DNA of 7,315 nt, taken from Thermomicrobiales bacterium. GTDB lineage: Bacteria; Chloroflexota; Chloroflexia; Thermomicrobiales; UBA6265. The translations under genes and the position numbers were made by a program. The notes beneath the pieces were generated by a model that was not told the origin of the DNA, did not search any database, and worked only from the letters and a program-made list of their open reading frames with translations. Positions 1 to 6,491 of the stretch are shown piece by piece. Each line of letters opens with the position of its first letter. Position 1 is the stretch's first letter. Location of the stretch: positions 1 to 7,315 of the forward strand of contig JAICJJ010000132.1 in assembly GCA_025928535.1 (NCBI GenBank). The letters are read 5' to 3'.

Positions 1-1295
1 AGAATCAACATGGCGTACACCTTGCAGGCGTCGATCACCTGCCGCACCGGCACGAATTCGTCGGTCCCATGCGCCCCGTAGGCGAGGTCGCCGGGACCGA
101 AGATGATTGTCGTTTCGCCCGCTTCGGTCATGATGTTGGCGTCGCAGGGGCCGGACAGGCAGCCCAGTTCCGACTCCCGTCCGAACGCTTCCCGAAACGC
201 CGTCTGGAGCGCCGCCACCGCTTCGTGGTCGAGCGGCAGATTGACCGGATCGAGCACCCGGTGAATGACCGGGTAGTCGATCCGCGGCGGATGCGCCCGC
301 AGCCACGAATCGACCGCGACGACGCCGGCGATCGCCTCCTGAATCTGCGCGAGCACCTGCGCTCCTTTGAGCGCCGGATTGAAGACCACCGCGTAGACGA
401 CTTCGCACGACGGCGGCATTTCGGCGCGATAACTGCCGCCCTGAATGGAAACGGGGCAGAGGTTCATGCCGCCCGGAACCATCACCGGATGATGCTGGTG
501 GATCGCCCAATCGCGCTCGAGCCGCGAGAGGGCGTCCATGATCGCGCGCATCTTTTCGACCGCGTCGACGCCGGCCGGCTCGCCATCTCCCTGCCGCGGA
601 TAGATCGCGCTGTACCGCGCCGCCGGATGGAGACTCTTGCCCTCGACGGCGATGCGGAAGAAAAACCACCCCATCGTCGCCGGCGCGACGCGCAGGTTGG
701 TCGGCTCGCCATTGACGATCAGGGGGGCGCGATAGCCGCGATCGAGCACCGCGAGCGGGCCGATCTCCGCTTCGGCCGTTTCTTCCCCGATCGAAAACGA
801 AACGATGACGTCCGACGCTGGAGCGAGGCCCGCGTCATGGATCGCTCGCACGGCCCAGGCGAACGCCGCGTTGCCGGCTTTCATGTCGGTCGCGCCGCGT
901 CCGTACAACTTGCCGTCCGCCACGTGGCCGCTCCACGGGTCGCTGCCGATCCACTTGGCGCGCTGCTCGGGGCTGACTTGCACGGTGTCGGTGTGACCGT
1001 TGTACATCAGCGTGCGGCCGCCGTCGTCCGCGCCGTGCGCGACGGCGACCAGATTCGGCTGGGCGGGATCGACCGCCCAGAGATCGAGCGCGTCGAAGCA
1101 GCCGAAGTCTCGCAGCCGATCCCGCAGCCATTCCTGGCAGGCGCGCGTGTCGCCCGGCTCCTCGGCCGTCGCCCGGCCCGGGTTGACCGAGCGCTGCCGC
1201 ACGTAGTCGGCGAGAAACGCGATCAGGTCGTCAGCCTGCGCGTCGATCGCGGCAAGGACCCGCCGCCGCGCCGCTTCCTGGTCGATCGCCGCCAT
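1..1295 (-). CDS. M20 family metallopeptidase / deacylase (ArgE-DapE-CPG2 type), 3' end cut by window
   Basis: Likely a cytoplasmic two-metal hydrolase that cleaves an amide or N-acyl bond; the substrate is unknown. About 431 residues are visible and no stop is reached, so only the extreme C-terminus is missing. Counting from the ATG at 1295, the M20 residues are all present: first metal motif NGHTDT (His101, Asp103), bridging Asp137 in YGRGATDMK, catalytic Glu169 and metal-binding Glu170 in GEE, a further ligand Glu in NGEPT, the dimerisation-domain His in GKSLHPA, and the late ligand His in YGAHGTDE. The start at 1295 has AAGGAG five bases upstream. An alternative ATG at 1316 overlaps the permease stop as ATGA but has no clear ribosome site. 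It is the last visible gene of a sugar-type ABC operon, which suggests that it processes the imported compound. The family call is firm; the role in the pathway is inferred. Confidence 0.93.
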   Translation of the reverse strand, partial: MAAIDQEAARRRVLAAIDAQADDLIAFLADYVRQRSVNPGRATAEEPGDTRACQEWLRDRLRDFGCFDALDLWAVDPAQPNLVAVAHGADDGGRTLMYNGHTDTVQVSPEQRAKWIGSDPWSGHVADGKLYGRGATDMKAGNAAFAWAVRAIHDAGLAPASDVIVSFSIGEETAEAEIGPLAVLDRGYRAPLIVNGEPTNLRVAPATMGWFFFRIAVEGKSLHPAARYSAIYPRQGDGEPAGVDAVEKMRAIMDALSRLERDWAIHQHHPVMVPGGMNLCPVSIQGGSYRAEMPPSCEVVYAVVFNPALKGAQVLAQIQEAIAGVVAVDSWLRAHPPRIDYPVIHRVLDPVNLPLDHEAVAALQTAFREAFGRESELGCLSGPCDANIMTEAGETTIIFGPGDLAYGAHGTDEFVPVRQVIDACKVYAMLI

Positions 1296-1298
1296 CAT

Positions 1299-1306
1299 CC
1301 CTCCTT
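1299..1306 (-). promoter_or_regulatory. Ribosome binding site deciding the M20 start
   Basis: AAGGAGGG on the minus strand lies just before a double ATG (1298 and 1295). AAGGAG to the 1295 ATG is five bases. The upstream ATG at 1316 has no purine-rich site and would place this sequence inside the gene. Confidence 0.55.
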
Positions 1307-1312
1307 CGCCGC

Positions 1313-2152
1313 TCATTGCTTGAGCCCGGTGAACGTCATCCCTTCGATGAACCACCGCTGGGCGGCGAGGTAGGCGACGACGAGCGGCAACATGCTGATG
1401 ACCGACGCGGCCATCAGCCACGGCCAGAGCGCTTCGCCCTGACCCTTGAAAAACGAAAGCGCGAGCGCGATCGGCATCTTTTCGAAGGTGCTGATGAAGA
1501 TCATCGGCGCCAGCAGATCGTTCCACGACGTGACGAACGCGACGATGCCGAGCGCGGTCAGCGCCGGTTTCGAGAGCGGCAGAAAGATGTTCCAGAAGAC
1601 GCCGAACGGCGTCGCGCCGTCGAGAATCGCCGCTTCCTTCAACTCCTTAGGAATGCCGAGGAAAAATTGCCGCATCAGAAAGATGCCGTAGGCGCTGCCG
1701 AAAAACGCGGGAACGATCAGCGGCTTGAACGAGTCGATCCAGCCGAGTTTGCTCATTTCGATGAAGATCGGCACCATCCGCACCTGATAGGGCAAGAGCA
1801 GGGTGCTGAGCACGACCAGGAAGAGCAGACTCCGTCCTGGAAAGTTCAATTGCGCGAGGGCGAATCCGGCCAGCGAACAGGAAATGAGGGTGCCGAGCGT
1901 GGTGAGGCTGGCGATGACGAAGCCGTTCCAGAGAAAGAGCAGCATCGGATACTGCTGCCAGATGTCGTGGTAGTTGCTGAGATCGAGGTGTTGCGGCAAC
2001 CAGGTCGGCGGCCACGCCCGCACCTCCCCCATGTCCTTGAATGACGTGCTGATCATCCAGAGGAACGGCATGATCATCACCGCCGCGCCGGCGATCAGCA
2101 CCAGGTAGATGAGCGCGTGCCGCGTCAGCCGTTGCGTCTGCGCGCTATGCAT
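1313..2152 (-). CDS. Carbohydrate ABC transporter permease, MalG-type (second permease)
   Basis: This is an inner membrane subunit that forms the translocation channel with its MalF-type partner. It has 279 residues, normal for MalG-type (COG0395) permeases. A hydrophobic segment at about residues 13-35 is followed by the typical MPFLWMISTSFK. Further membrane segments lie near 70-100, 108-128, 145-165, 200-222 and 245-265. The cytoplasmic EAA loop, which docks the ATPase, reads EAA (173-175), then LDG (Gly179), and ends in IFLPLSKPAL. The end motif MTFTGLKQ is typical: many family members finish in (G)xxxGAxK. The start ATG lies inside the end of the upstream permease gene (8-base overlap), so the two are probably translationally coupled. 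GAGGT about nine bases upstream can serve as ribosome site. The substrate is unknown. Confidence 0.95.
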   Translation of the reverse strand: MHSAQTQRLTRHALIYLVLIAGAAVMIMPFLWMISTSFKDMGEVRAWPPTWLPQHLDLSNYHDIWQQYPMLLFLWNGFVIASLTTLGTLISCSLAGFALAQLNFPGRSLLFLVVLSTLLLPYQVRMVPIFIEMSKLGWIDSFKPLIVPAFFGSAYGIFLMRQFFLGIPKELKEAAILDGATPFGVFWNIFLPLSKPALTALGIVAFVTSWNDLLAPMIFISTFEKMPIALALSFFKGQGEALWPWLMAASVISMLPLVVAYLAAQRWFIEGMTFTGLKQ

Positions 2153-3116
2153 AGTGGACCCACCTCGTTTGCAGCCGAACCTGGATGACGGTGATGACGA
2201 AGAGGATGGCGAAGAGGACGAAGGACATCGCCGAGGCGTAGCCCATTCGCAAGAACGTGAAGCCGTTCTGGAAAATGTCGTAGACGATCGTCAGGGTGGC
2301 GTTCCCCGGACCGCCTTGCGTCATGATGTAGGTCTGCTCGAACACCTGAAAACTGGTGATCAACCCCATCACCGTCGCGAAAAAGATGGTCGGCGTCAGC
2401 AACGGCAGGGTGATCTTGCGGAAGCGATTCCACTCGCCCGCCCCGTCGAGTTGGGCCGCTTCGTGGAGATCGCGCGGAATCGACTGGAGGCCGGCGAGAA
2501 AGACGACGATGTTGAAGCCGAGCCCGCGCCAGACGCTCATGATGATGATGCTCGGCATGGCCGTCTTCGGATCGACCAGCCAACTCGGCGCCGGCAGGCC
2601 GACCTGCGACAGCATGTAATTGATGATGCCGAAGTTCGGGGTGTACATCCAGGCCCAGAGCAGGCTGACCGCGACGATCGACGCCGTGACCGGAAAGAAG
2701 TAGATGGCCCGCAGTAGGTCGATGCCGGGCAATTTGTTGTTCATCAGGGTGGCGAGGCCGAGCGCGAGGATCAGGCCGAGCGGCACCGAGACGGCGGTGA
2801 AATAGACCGTATTGCCGAGCGCCGTCCAGAACAGACTGTCCGCGGCCATCTCGCGATAGTTGTCCAGGCCGATCCAGACCGGCGGACTGAGCAGGTCCCA
2901 CGAGGTGAAACTGATCGCGAACGCCGCCACCACGGGGCCGACGATGAAGGCGACCAGCCCGATGAAAAACGGCGTCAGAAAGAGATAGGCCCAGGCCGCT
3001 TCCTTCGCGCGATAGGTCATCAGGCGCCGCGGCTGGGCAATGACGGCGTCGGAGGCGCGGCGGGCTTCGGGCTGGGCGCTGGCCGGCTCGACGACGGACT
3101 GCGGAACGGATCGCAT
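2145..3116 (-). CDS. Carbohydrate ABC transporter permease, MalF/UgpA-type (first permease)
   Basis: This is the channel partner of the following permease (COG1175 type), with 323 residues. A polar N-terminal stretch of about 38 residues precedes the first membrane helix (about 42-70), which ends in the family motif SFTSWDLLSPP. The segment WIGLDNYREM is also typical. The EAA loop reads EAA (219-221), LDG (Gly225), then KITLPLLTPT. The late motif YIMTQGGPGNAT (about 263-274) is a MalF-type hallmark. I start it at the ATG at 3116 because AAAAAGGA sits seven bases upstream. A longer reading frame back to a TTG at 3155 has no ribosome site and would include that purine tract. It follows the binding-protein gene after a gap of 123 bases that carries a strong hairpin. 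Confidence 0.95.
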   Translation of the reverse strand: MRSVPQSVVEPASAQPEARRASDAVIAQPRRLMTYRAKEAAWAYLFLTPFFIGLVAFIVGPVVAAFAISFTSWDLLSPPVWIGLDNYREMAADSLFWTALGNTVYFTAVSVPLGLILALGLATLMNNKLPGIDLLRAIYFFPVTASIVAVSLLWAWMYTPNFGIINYMLSQVGLPAPSWLVDPKTAMPSIIIMSVWRGLGFNIVVFLAGLQSIPRDLHEAAQLDGAGEWNRFRKITLPLLTPTIFFATVMGLITSFQVFEQTYIMTQGGPGNATLTIVYDIFQNGFTFLRMGYASAMSFVLFAILFVITVIQVRLQTRWVHYA

Positions 3117-3124
3117 GGACTGAT

Positions 3125-3131
3125 CCTTTTT
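3125..3131 (-). promoter_or_regulatory. Ribosome binding site deciding the MalF-type start
   Basis: AAAAAGG followed by ATCAGTCC and then ATG on the minus strand. The AGGA core is seven bases from the ATG at 3116, which favours that start over the upstream TTG at 3155. Confidence 0.6.
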
Positions 3132-3191
3132 CAGCGCCGGGAGACGCGGGTTCAACGGCGGCGCGAACTCGATCGGCGCATGCCGCCGAAC

Positions 3192-3230
3192 GTCACGCCG
3201 GTCTGGATCGACGATCCAGACCGGCGTGAC
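3192..3230 (-). promoter_or_regulatory. Intercistronic stem-loop between binding protein and permease genes
   Basis: The arms GTCACGCCGGTCTGGATCG (3192-3210) and its exact reverse complement (3212-3230) are 19 bases each, separated by one base. With a realistic five-base loop the stem is 17 bp with no mismatch. It starts nine bases after the binding-protein stop on the transcript. No U-run follows on either strand, so it is not a standard intrinsic terminator. In other binding-protein operons (for example malE-malF) such structures protect the upstream message from 3' decay and lower permease output. That role is inferred here. Confidence 0.75.
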
Positions 3231-3239
3231 CAGAGCATG

Positions 3240-4574
3240 CTACGGCTTGAAATCCTGGTAGCGCTTGAGAATGTCGTTGGCGGCGGCCGCCGCCGCATTG
3301 AGCCCATCAGGCACCGATGTATCGCCGGCGAAGACCGGGTCGAGCGCCTTCCCGTACGCGGCCTGATACTCGAGCCAGGCCGGATGGAACTCGAAACTCT
3401 GCCGGTATTCGTAGCCGTCGAGGAACGCCTTCATGTTGTCCGGCGGCGGCGCGACGTACGGCGGCGCGTAGGCGACCGACTTCATCGGCGGGCACTGCCC
3501 CTTGTTCGGCGTGTCGCCGATGACCTTGTTGCCGGCTTCGCTCAACATGTATTCGATGAATTGCCAGGCGGCGTCGGGCTGCTGGGTCTTGTCCCACATC
3601 ACCCACGCCTGGGTCCACGCCAGGCCGCCCTGGATTTTTCGTTTCGGCATGGTCACGACGTCCCACTTGAACTTGTTTTGCTTGAGCAGGACGCCGAGTT
3701 CGTATTGCCCCTGAATCTTCATGGCGACCAGCCCGGTGATGAATGGGCTGCCGCCCGATTCGATGTAGCCGGGAAGCGACGAAACGCCCTGCGCGGTCGG
3801 GGAAACCTTGTGCTTGTAGATCAGATCGACGGCGAACTGAACGGCTTCGATCGCTTCCGGCGTGTTGATCGCCGATTGCTTCTTGTCAGGGGTGAGGAAC
3901 GATCCGCCATTTTCCTTGACGAGGTTGCCCCACATCTCCTGCACGTTGTTGACGGCGTAGATGCCGTAAGTCTGGCGGCCGTCGCTCGTCTTGCGGGTCA
4001 ATTTCGTCGCGGCGTCGAGGATGTCTTCCCACGTCCAGCCGCCATGGGGATAGGCGACGCCCGCTTCGTCGAAGAGATCCTTGTTGTAGGCGAGCGCCAG
4101 GATGTCGAGTTCTTCCGGAACGGCGAGCAACTTGCCCTGGTACATCGAGTTTTCGGTCTCGGTGAAGTACTTGGAGAGGTCGATGTTCGCCTGCTTCACG
4201 TAGGGACCGAGATCCTTGAACGTGTTGCGCATCGCGCCGGAGTAGAAGTACGCGCCGCTCATCATGAAGACGTCGGGCGCGCGGTTGGCGGCGAGATTGG
4301 TGTTGAGCTTGGTGTAGTACGTGCTGAAGTCCGCCGATTCGAGCGCGATCTTGATGTTTGGATACGCTTTCTGGAAGGCGTCGATATAGGCCTTCTGGAC
4401 GTCGATGCGAGCCGGCTCCTGATAGACGGCGACCCGGAGCGTCACCGGCGATTGGGCGCGGGCCGGTCGAATCCGCGCCGTCGCCAGCGCGCCGGCGGCC
4501 GCCGCCGAGCCCTTGATCAGGCCACGCCGATCAAGCGGACGATGCAGGAGTTTTTCGGTTGCGACTGGCGTCAT
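3240..4574 (-). CDS. Extracellular sugar-type solute-binding protein with Tat signal
   Basis: This is the substrate-capturing subunit of the ABC importer (family 1, UgpB/COG1653 type), 444 residues, normal length. The twin arginines are at 16-17 in DRRGLIKGS, followed by a short Ala/Gly-rich hydrophobic stretch and a cleavage site near ARA-QSP (after residue 40). There is no lipobox cysteine. Typical family segments follow: an N-terminal strand VTLRVAVYQEP, the segment FQKAYPNIKIALE, the segment APDVFMMSG, LAVPEELDILALAYNKDLFDEAG, GGWTWEDILDAATKLT, a middle AWTQAWVMWDKTQ and AWQFIEYMLS. I use the ATG at 4574 because GGAG (4585-4582) is seven bases upstream. A GTG at 4577 is only four bases from that site. 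The ATG overlaps the regulator stop as TGATG, so translation is probably coupled. Sequence motifs do not reveal the ligand. Confidence 0.95.
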   Translation of the reverse strand: MTPVATEKLLHRPLDRRGLIKGSAAAAGALATARIRPARAQSPVTLRVAVYQEPARIDVQKAYIDAFQKAYPNIKIALESADFSTYYTKLNTNLAANRAPDVFMMSGAYFYSGAMRNTFKDLGPYVKQANIDLSKYFTETENSMYQGKLLAVPEELDILALAYNKDLFDEAGVAYPHGGWTWEDILDAATKLTRKTSDGRQTYGIYAVNNVQEMWGNLVKENGGSFLTPDKKQSAINTPEAIEAVQFAVDLIYKHKVSPTAQGVSSLPGYIESGGSPFITGLVAMKIQGQYELGVLLKQNKFKWDVVTMPKRKIQGGLAWTQAWVMWDKTQQPDAAWQFIEYMLSEAGNKVIGDTPNKGQCPPMKSVAYAPPYVAPPPDNMKAFLDGYEYRQSFEFHPAWLEYQAAYGKALDPVFAGDTSVPDGLNAAAAAANDILKRYQDFKP

Positions 4575-5821
4575 CACTCGTCTCCTCTCGGCGTGGCGGC
4601 CGCATCTCGCGCCGCCCCTTCAACCGATCGATTCGGTGCGGCGTCTTTTGCAATGGACGTCACGGTTCCGAAAGCGCTGACCTCCTTTCCGCGTTCGACC
4701 GATGCTAGCGCGACGACGGCGACGTCCTCAGCGGAGGGCGATCCATCGTCGCCGTTCGCGACCAGTTCGGCGGCCGCAATCCGGCCATTGCCGACGGCTC
4801 CGGATTGGACGGGTCGAGCATCGCGAGCGCCGGACGACCGGCGAATCACCAGATGCGACGCCAATACGATTTCACGGCGCCCCCCCCGCTCGTGGCCGCC
4901 CATCCGCTCGAGCAGCATCTGCATCGCAAGCGTTCCCATCGTGTAGGCCGGCTGCGCCATCACCGTCAGGAAGGGCTCGATTTCGGCGGCCTGTTCGATG
5001 TCGTCGAAGCAGGCCAGGGCGATCTCCTCGGGAACGCGCAACCCGCGCTGGCGCAGGGCGCGCAGCGCCCCGATCGCCATGAAATTGTTGGCGGCAAGGA
5101 TCGCAGTGAATGGGCGTCCGGAGGCGAGCAGCGCGCTCGTTCGTCGTTCCGCGTCGTCGATGAACCAGTCGCCCGAGGAAATCAACGCGTCGTCGACCGC
5201 GACCTCGGCTTCGGCGAGCGCCCGCCGATAGCCTGCTTCCCGCTCTCGGGCCACGGCGGTGGCGAGATCGCCGTTCACGAGCGCGATCTGGCGATGCCCG
5301 AGGGAAAGCAAATGGCGAGCCAGTTCGGCCATGCCGTCGACGTTGTCGCCTTTGACGATGTCGGCCTCGAAGCCGTCGATTGCGCGGTCGATCAGCACCG
5401 TCGGCACGCGCTTTTGCAGCAGCGGCTCCAACGACGCCGCTGTCCCGCCGACTGCGGCAACGATGACGCCGGCGACCTGCGACGCGATCATCAATTCGAC
5501 GTAGGCGCGTTCCTTCGCGCCTGTTTCATCCGTGTTGCCGACGATCACCTGAAATCCATGACGATTAGCCACGTCCTCCACGCCGCGCAGGATGGTGGTG
5601 TAAAAGCTGTTGACGATTTCCGGCACGAGCAGGGCGATGAGCGACGACCGGCGTGTCTTGAGGCCGCGCGCCATCGCATTCGGGACGAACCCGATCTCCT
5701 CGATCGCCGCCGTGATCCGCGCTCGGGCGTCGGGGCTGACGTACCCCCGCCCCGAGATGAAGCGGGAAACGGTCGATCGGGAAACGCCCGCGCGCGTCGC
5801 GACATCGTGAATGGTGGCCAC
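4574..5821 (-). CDS. LacI/GalR-family transcriptional repressor with a long C-terminal extension
   Basis: This is a DNA-binding regulator that probably senses the transported compound and controls its own operon. The helix-turn-helix is at residues 3-25 (TIHDVATRAGVSRSTVSRFISG) and the hinge helix near 47-58 (PNAMARGLKTRR). A periplasmic-binding-protein-like sensor domain runs to about 331 and ends in the usual SHLVIRRSSG. The start is the GTG at 5821, six bases after AAGGAG; a GTG at 5854 would extend into the operator and has no ribosome site. Normal family length is about 330-350 residues, but this one has 415. The last 84 residues (4577-4828) are Ala/Gly/Asp-rich and match nothing I know. 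An 8-G run at 4880-4887 (residues 312-314) lies just before the canonical end. It is first in the operon, upstream of the binding protein. Confidence 0.95.
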   Translation of the reverse strand: MATIHDVATRAGVSRSTVSRFISGRGYVSPDARARITAAIEEIGFVPNAMARGLKTRRSSLIALLVPEIVNSFYTTILRGVEDVANRHGFQVIVGNTDETGAKERAYVELMIASQVAGVIVAAVGGTAASLEPLLQKRVPTVLIDRAIDGFEADIVKGDNVDGMAELARHLLSLGHRQIALVNGDLATAVAREREAGYRRALAEAEVAVDDALISSGDWFIDDAERRTSALLASGRPFTAILAANNFMAIGALRALRQRGLRVPEEIALACFDDIEQAAEIEPFLTVMAQPAYTMGTLAMQMLLERMGGHERGGRREIVLASHLVIRRSSGARDARPVQSGAVGNGRIAAAELVANGDDGSPSAEDVAVVALASVERGKEVSAFGTVTSIAKDAAPNRSVEGAARDAAATPRGDE

Positions 5822-5827
5822 CCCGCG

Positions 5828-5833
5828 CTCCTT
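5828..5833 (-). promoter_or_regulatory. Ribosome binding site of the LacI-type gene
   Basis: A perfect AAGGAG, six bases before the GTG at 5821, fixes the non-ATG start. Its first A is also the last base of the putative operator. Confidence 0.7.
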
Positions 5834-5850
5834 GTGGGAACGATTCCACA
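5833..5850. promoter_or_regulatory. Putative LacI-type operator
   Basis: TGTGGAATCGTTCCCACA (minus strand) is an 18-base palindrome with 7 of 9 pairs matching and the central CG step usual for LacI-family operators. It begins five bases after the -10 box, so it covers the expected transcription start, and it ends at the ribosome site of the repressor gene. This placement predicts autorepression of the operon. The protein-site pairing is inferred. Confidence 0.65.
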
Positions 5851-5854
5851 GCAC

Positions 5855-5882
5855 AGTATCGGGGCATGTGTTGCGGTGTCAA
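5855..5882 (-). promoter_or_regulatory. Sigma-70-type promoter of the transporter operon
   Basis: On the minus strand, TTGACA (5882-5877, perfect -35) is followed by 16 bases and GATACT (5860-5855, 4 of 6 with TATAAT). Transcription would start near 5848, inside the putative operator. The -35 box ends 19 bases from the neighbouring mobile element. Confidence 0.7.
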
Positions 5883-5901
5883 GCCGTCACGCGGAGGGTC
5901 A

Positions 5902-5921
5902 CAGGGCTTATGCGCGAGCGG
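5902..5921 (+). repeat. Left terminal inverted repeat of the MITE-like element
   Basis: CAGGGCTTATGCGCGAGCGG; it matches the reverse complement of 6310-6329 at 18 of 20 positions. It lies after the transposase C-terminal remnant, as expected for an insertion sequence end. Confidence 0.72.
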
Positions 5922-6273
5922 GGGAGGGGGGCGACGACGAGGGCGACGGTCTGCTCGGGATGCTGACTGTGGGTGCGTAAGCACTTCGCGAGCCGGCGGA
6001 TGCCGGTCCGATGCAACAGGCTCCCGGCGGCATCGCGCCGCAACGCCATGACCGTAGGACCGGCGCCGACATGGATCGGGCTGGCGTCCTCGCCGAAGGC
6101 GCCATCCTTGCACCGATGCAAGTGGATAGCCGGCAACCGATCGATGACGCTGGCAACCCGGCGGCGTTCGGCATCTACCCGACAGCGGCCGCCAGACTGC
6201 TGGGGGCGACGATGATCGGAACGTCCAATGCCGCAGACTGCATGTGGGGCTTCGCTACGGCGGCTGAACGCAT
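5903..6273 (-). pseudogene. Transposase remnant, ISAs1-like, middle deleted
   Basis: Two pieces lie in different minus-strand frames. The upstream piece (6273-6178, 32 codons to a TAG at 6175-6177) includes LDVPIIVAPSSLAAAVG, like the PSSL-A-AA leader of some ISAs1 transposases. The downstream piece (about 6139 to 5903) includes HLHRCKDGAFGED, then ASPIHVGAGPTVMALRRDAAG and LAKCLRTHSQHPEQTVAL. This fits the family's C-terminal pattern HLHW-x-R-D-V-x-F-x-E-D, G-x-GP-x-VMA-x-LRN-x-A, then IA-x2-LR and P-x3-LAL. The roughly 250-300 residues expected between them, including most of the catalytic core, are absent. The downstream frame reads on past the repeat to a TGA at 5879-5881, inside the operon -35 box. 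The C-terminal match is the stronger of the two. Confidence 0.6.
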
Positions 6274-6309
6274 CGAACCCGTTCAGCATGCAGCCCTTTC
6301 TTCGCCCCT

Positions 6310-6329
6310 CCGCTCGCGCATGAGCCCCG
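6310..6329 (-). repeat. Right terminal inverted repeat of the MITE-like element
   Basis: Read on the plus strand this is CCGCTCGCGCATGAGCCCCG, partner of the left repeat with two mismatches. It lies 56 bases upstream of the ATG of the N-terminal transposase remnant, a normal leader length for an insertion sequence. Confidence 0.7.
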
Positions 6330-6348
6330 GCGCCAGCGGCTTCACTCG

Positions 6349-6377
6349 TTGACACATTGCCGTGCGAGCCGGATACT
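6349..6377 (+). promoter_or_regulatory. Sigma-70-type promoter for the cysteine-rich Tat protein
   Basis: TTGACA (6349-6354), 17 bases, GATACT (6372-6377). Both hexamers are identical to those of the divergent operon promoter. The expected start near 6384 gives an untranslated leader of about 108 bases before the ATG at 6492. Confidence 0.68.
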
Positions 6378-6447
6378 GGGCTGGCCTTCAATAGTGATGC
6401 CGGACCTCGCGCGGCACGACCGGGAGTTCCGAGAGACGCCGATCGTG

Positions 6448-6470
6448 GATCGCTGTGGACGGCAGCGATC
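6448..6470 (+). promoter_or_regulatory. Leader hairpin upstream of the cysteine-rich protein gene
   Basis: GATCGCTG (6448-6455) pairs perfectly with CAGCGATC (6463-6470) around a 7-base loop. It ends ten bases before the GGAG ribosome site (6481-6484). It could affect message stability or access of ribosomes; no known riboswitch fold is recognised. Confidence 0.4.
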
Positions 6471-6491
6471 GTTCAGGGGAGGAGCACGACG

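Larger units (their letters stand above)
5902..6329 (-). mobile_element. Internally deleted ISAs1-like insertion sequence (MITE-like), 428 bp
   Basis: Near-perfect 20-bp inverted repeats define the ends: CAGGGCTTATGCGCGAGCGG at the left and the complement of a copy with two mismatches at the right. Inside, on the minus strand, are peptide remnants that resemble the two ends of an ISAs1-family transposase, without the catalytic middle. It cannot encode its own transposition, but a full copy elsewhere could move it. I see no matching target duplication: the flanks are CGGAGGGTCA on the left and GCGCCAGCGG on the right. The insertion is therefore old, or the flanks have changed. The boundaries rest on the repeats; the family assignment rests on peptide similarity recalled from memory. 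Confidence 0.68.

Noticed and set aside
69..1373. 434-codon plus-strand open frame
   Set aside because: It is antisense to the M20 gene, whose motifs are complete. The plus-strand product is an Arg/Asp-rich mixture with no domain, typical of a high-GC shadow.
3192..3230. Stem-loop as an intrinsic terminator
   Set aside because: No run of T follows the stem on either strand, and the operon continues through it.
3180..4946. 588-codon plus-strand open frame
   Set aside because: It lies opposite the binding protein and the end of the repressor gene. No recognisable domain, no ribosome site; long only because stops are rare in this composition.
4805..5980. 391-codon plus-strand open frame
   Set aside because: It is the antisense shadow of the LacI-type gene and crosses its promoter and the mobile element's end.
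5892..6339. Target-site duplication around the mobile element
   Set aside because: The ten bases outside each end (CGGAGGGTCA and GCGCCAGCGG) do not match, so no duplication can be claimed.
6011..6352. 113-codon plus-strand frame containing GNPAAFGIYPTAAARLLGA
   Set aside because: It looks protein-like, but it runs across the right terminal repeat and is antisense to the transposase remnant. No ribosome site or known domain supports it.
5879..6391. 170-codon minus-strand frame as an intact gene
   Set aside because: Only its C-terminal half resembles a transposase. Its start lies outside the element and its N-terminal half is in the wrong frame relative to the N-terminal remnant, so I treat it as a pseudogene.
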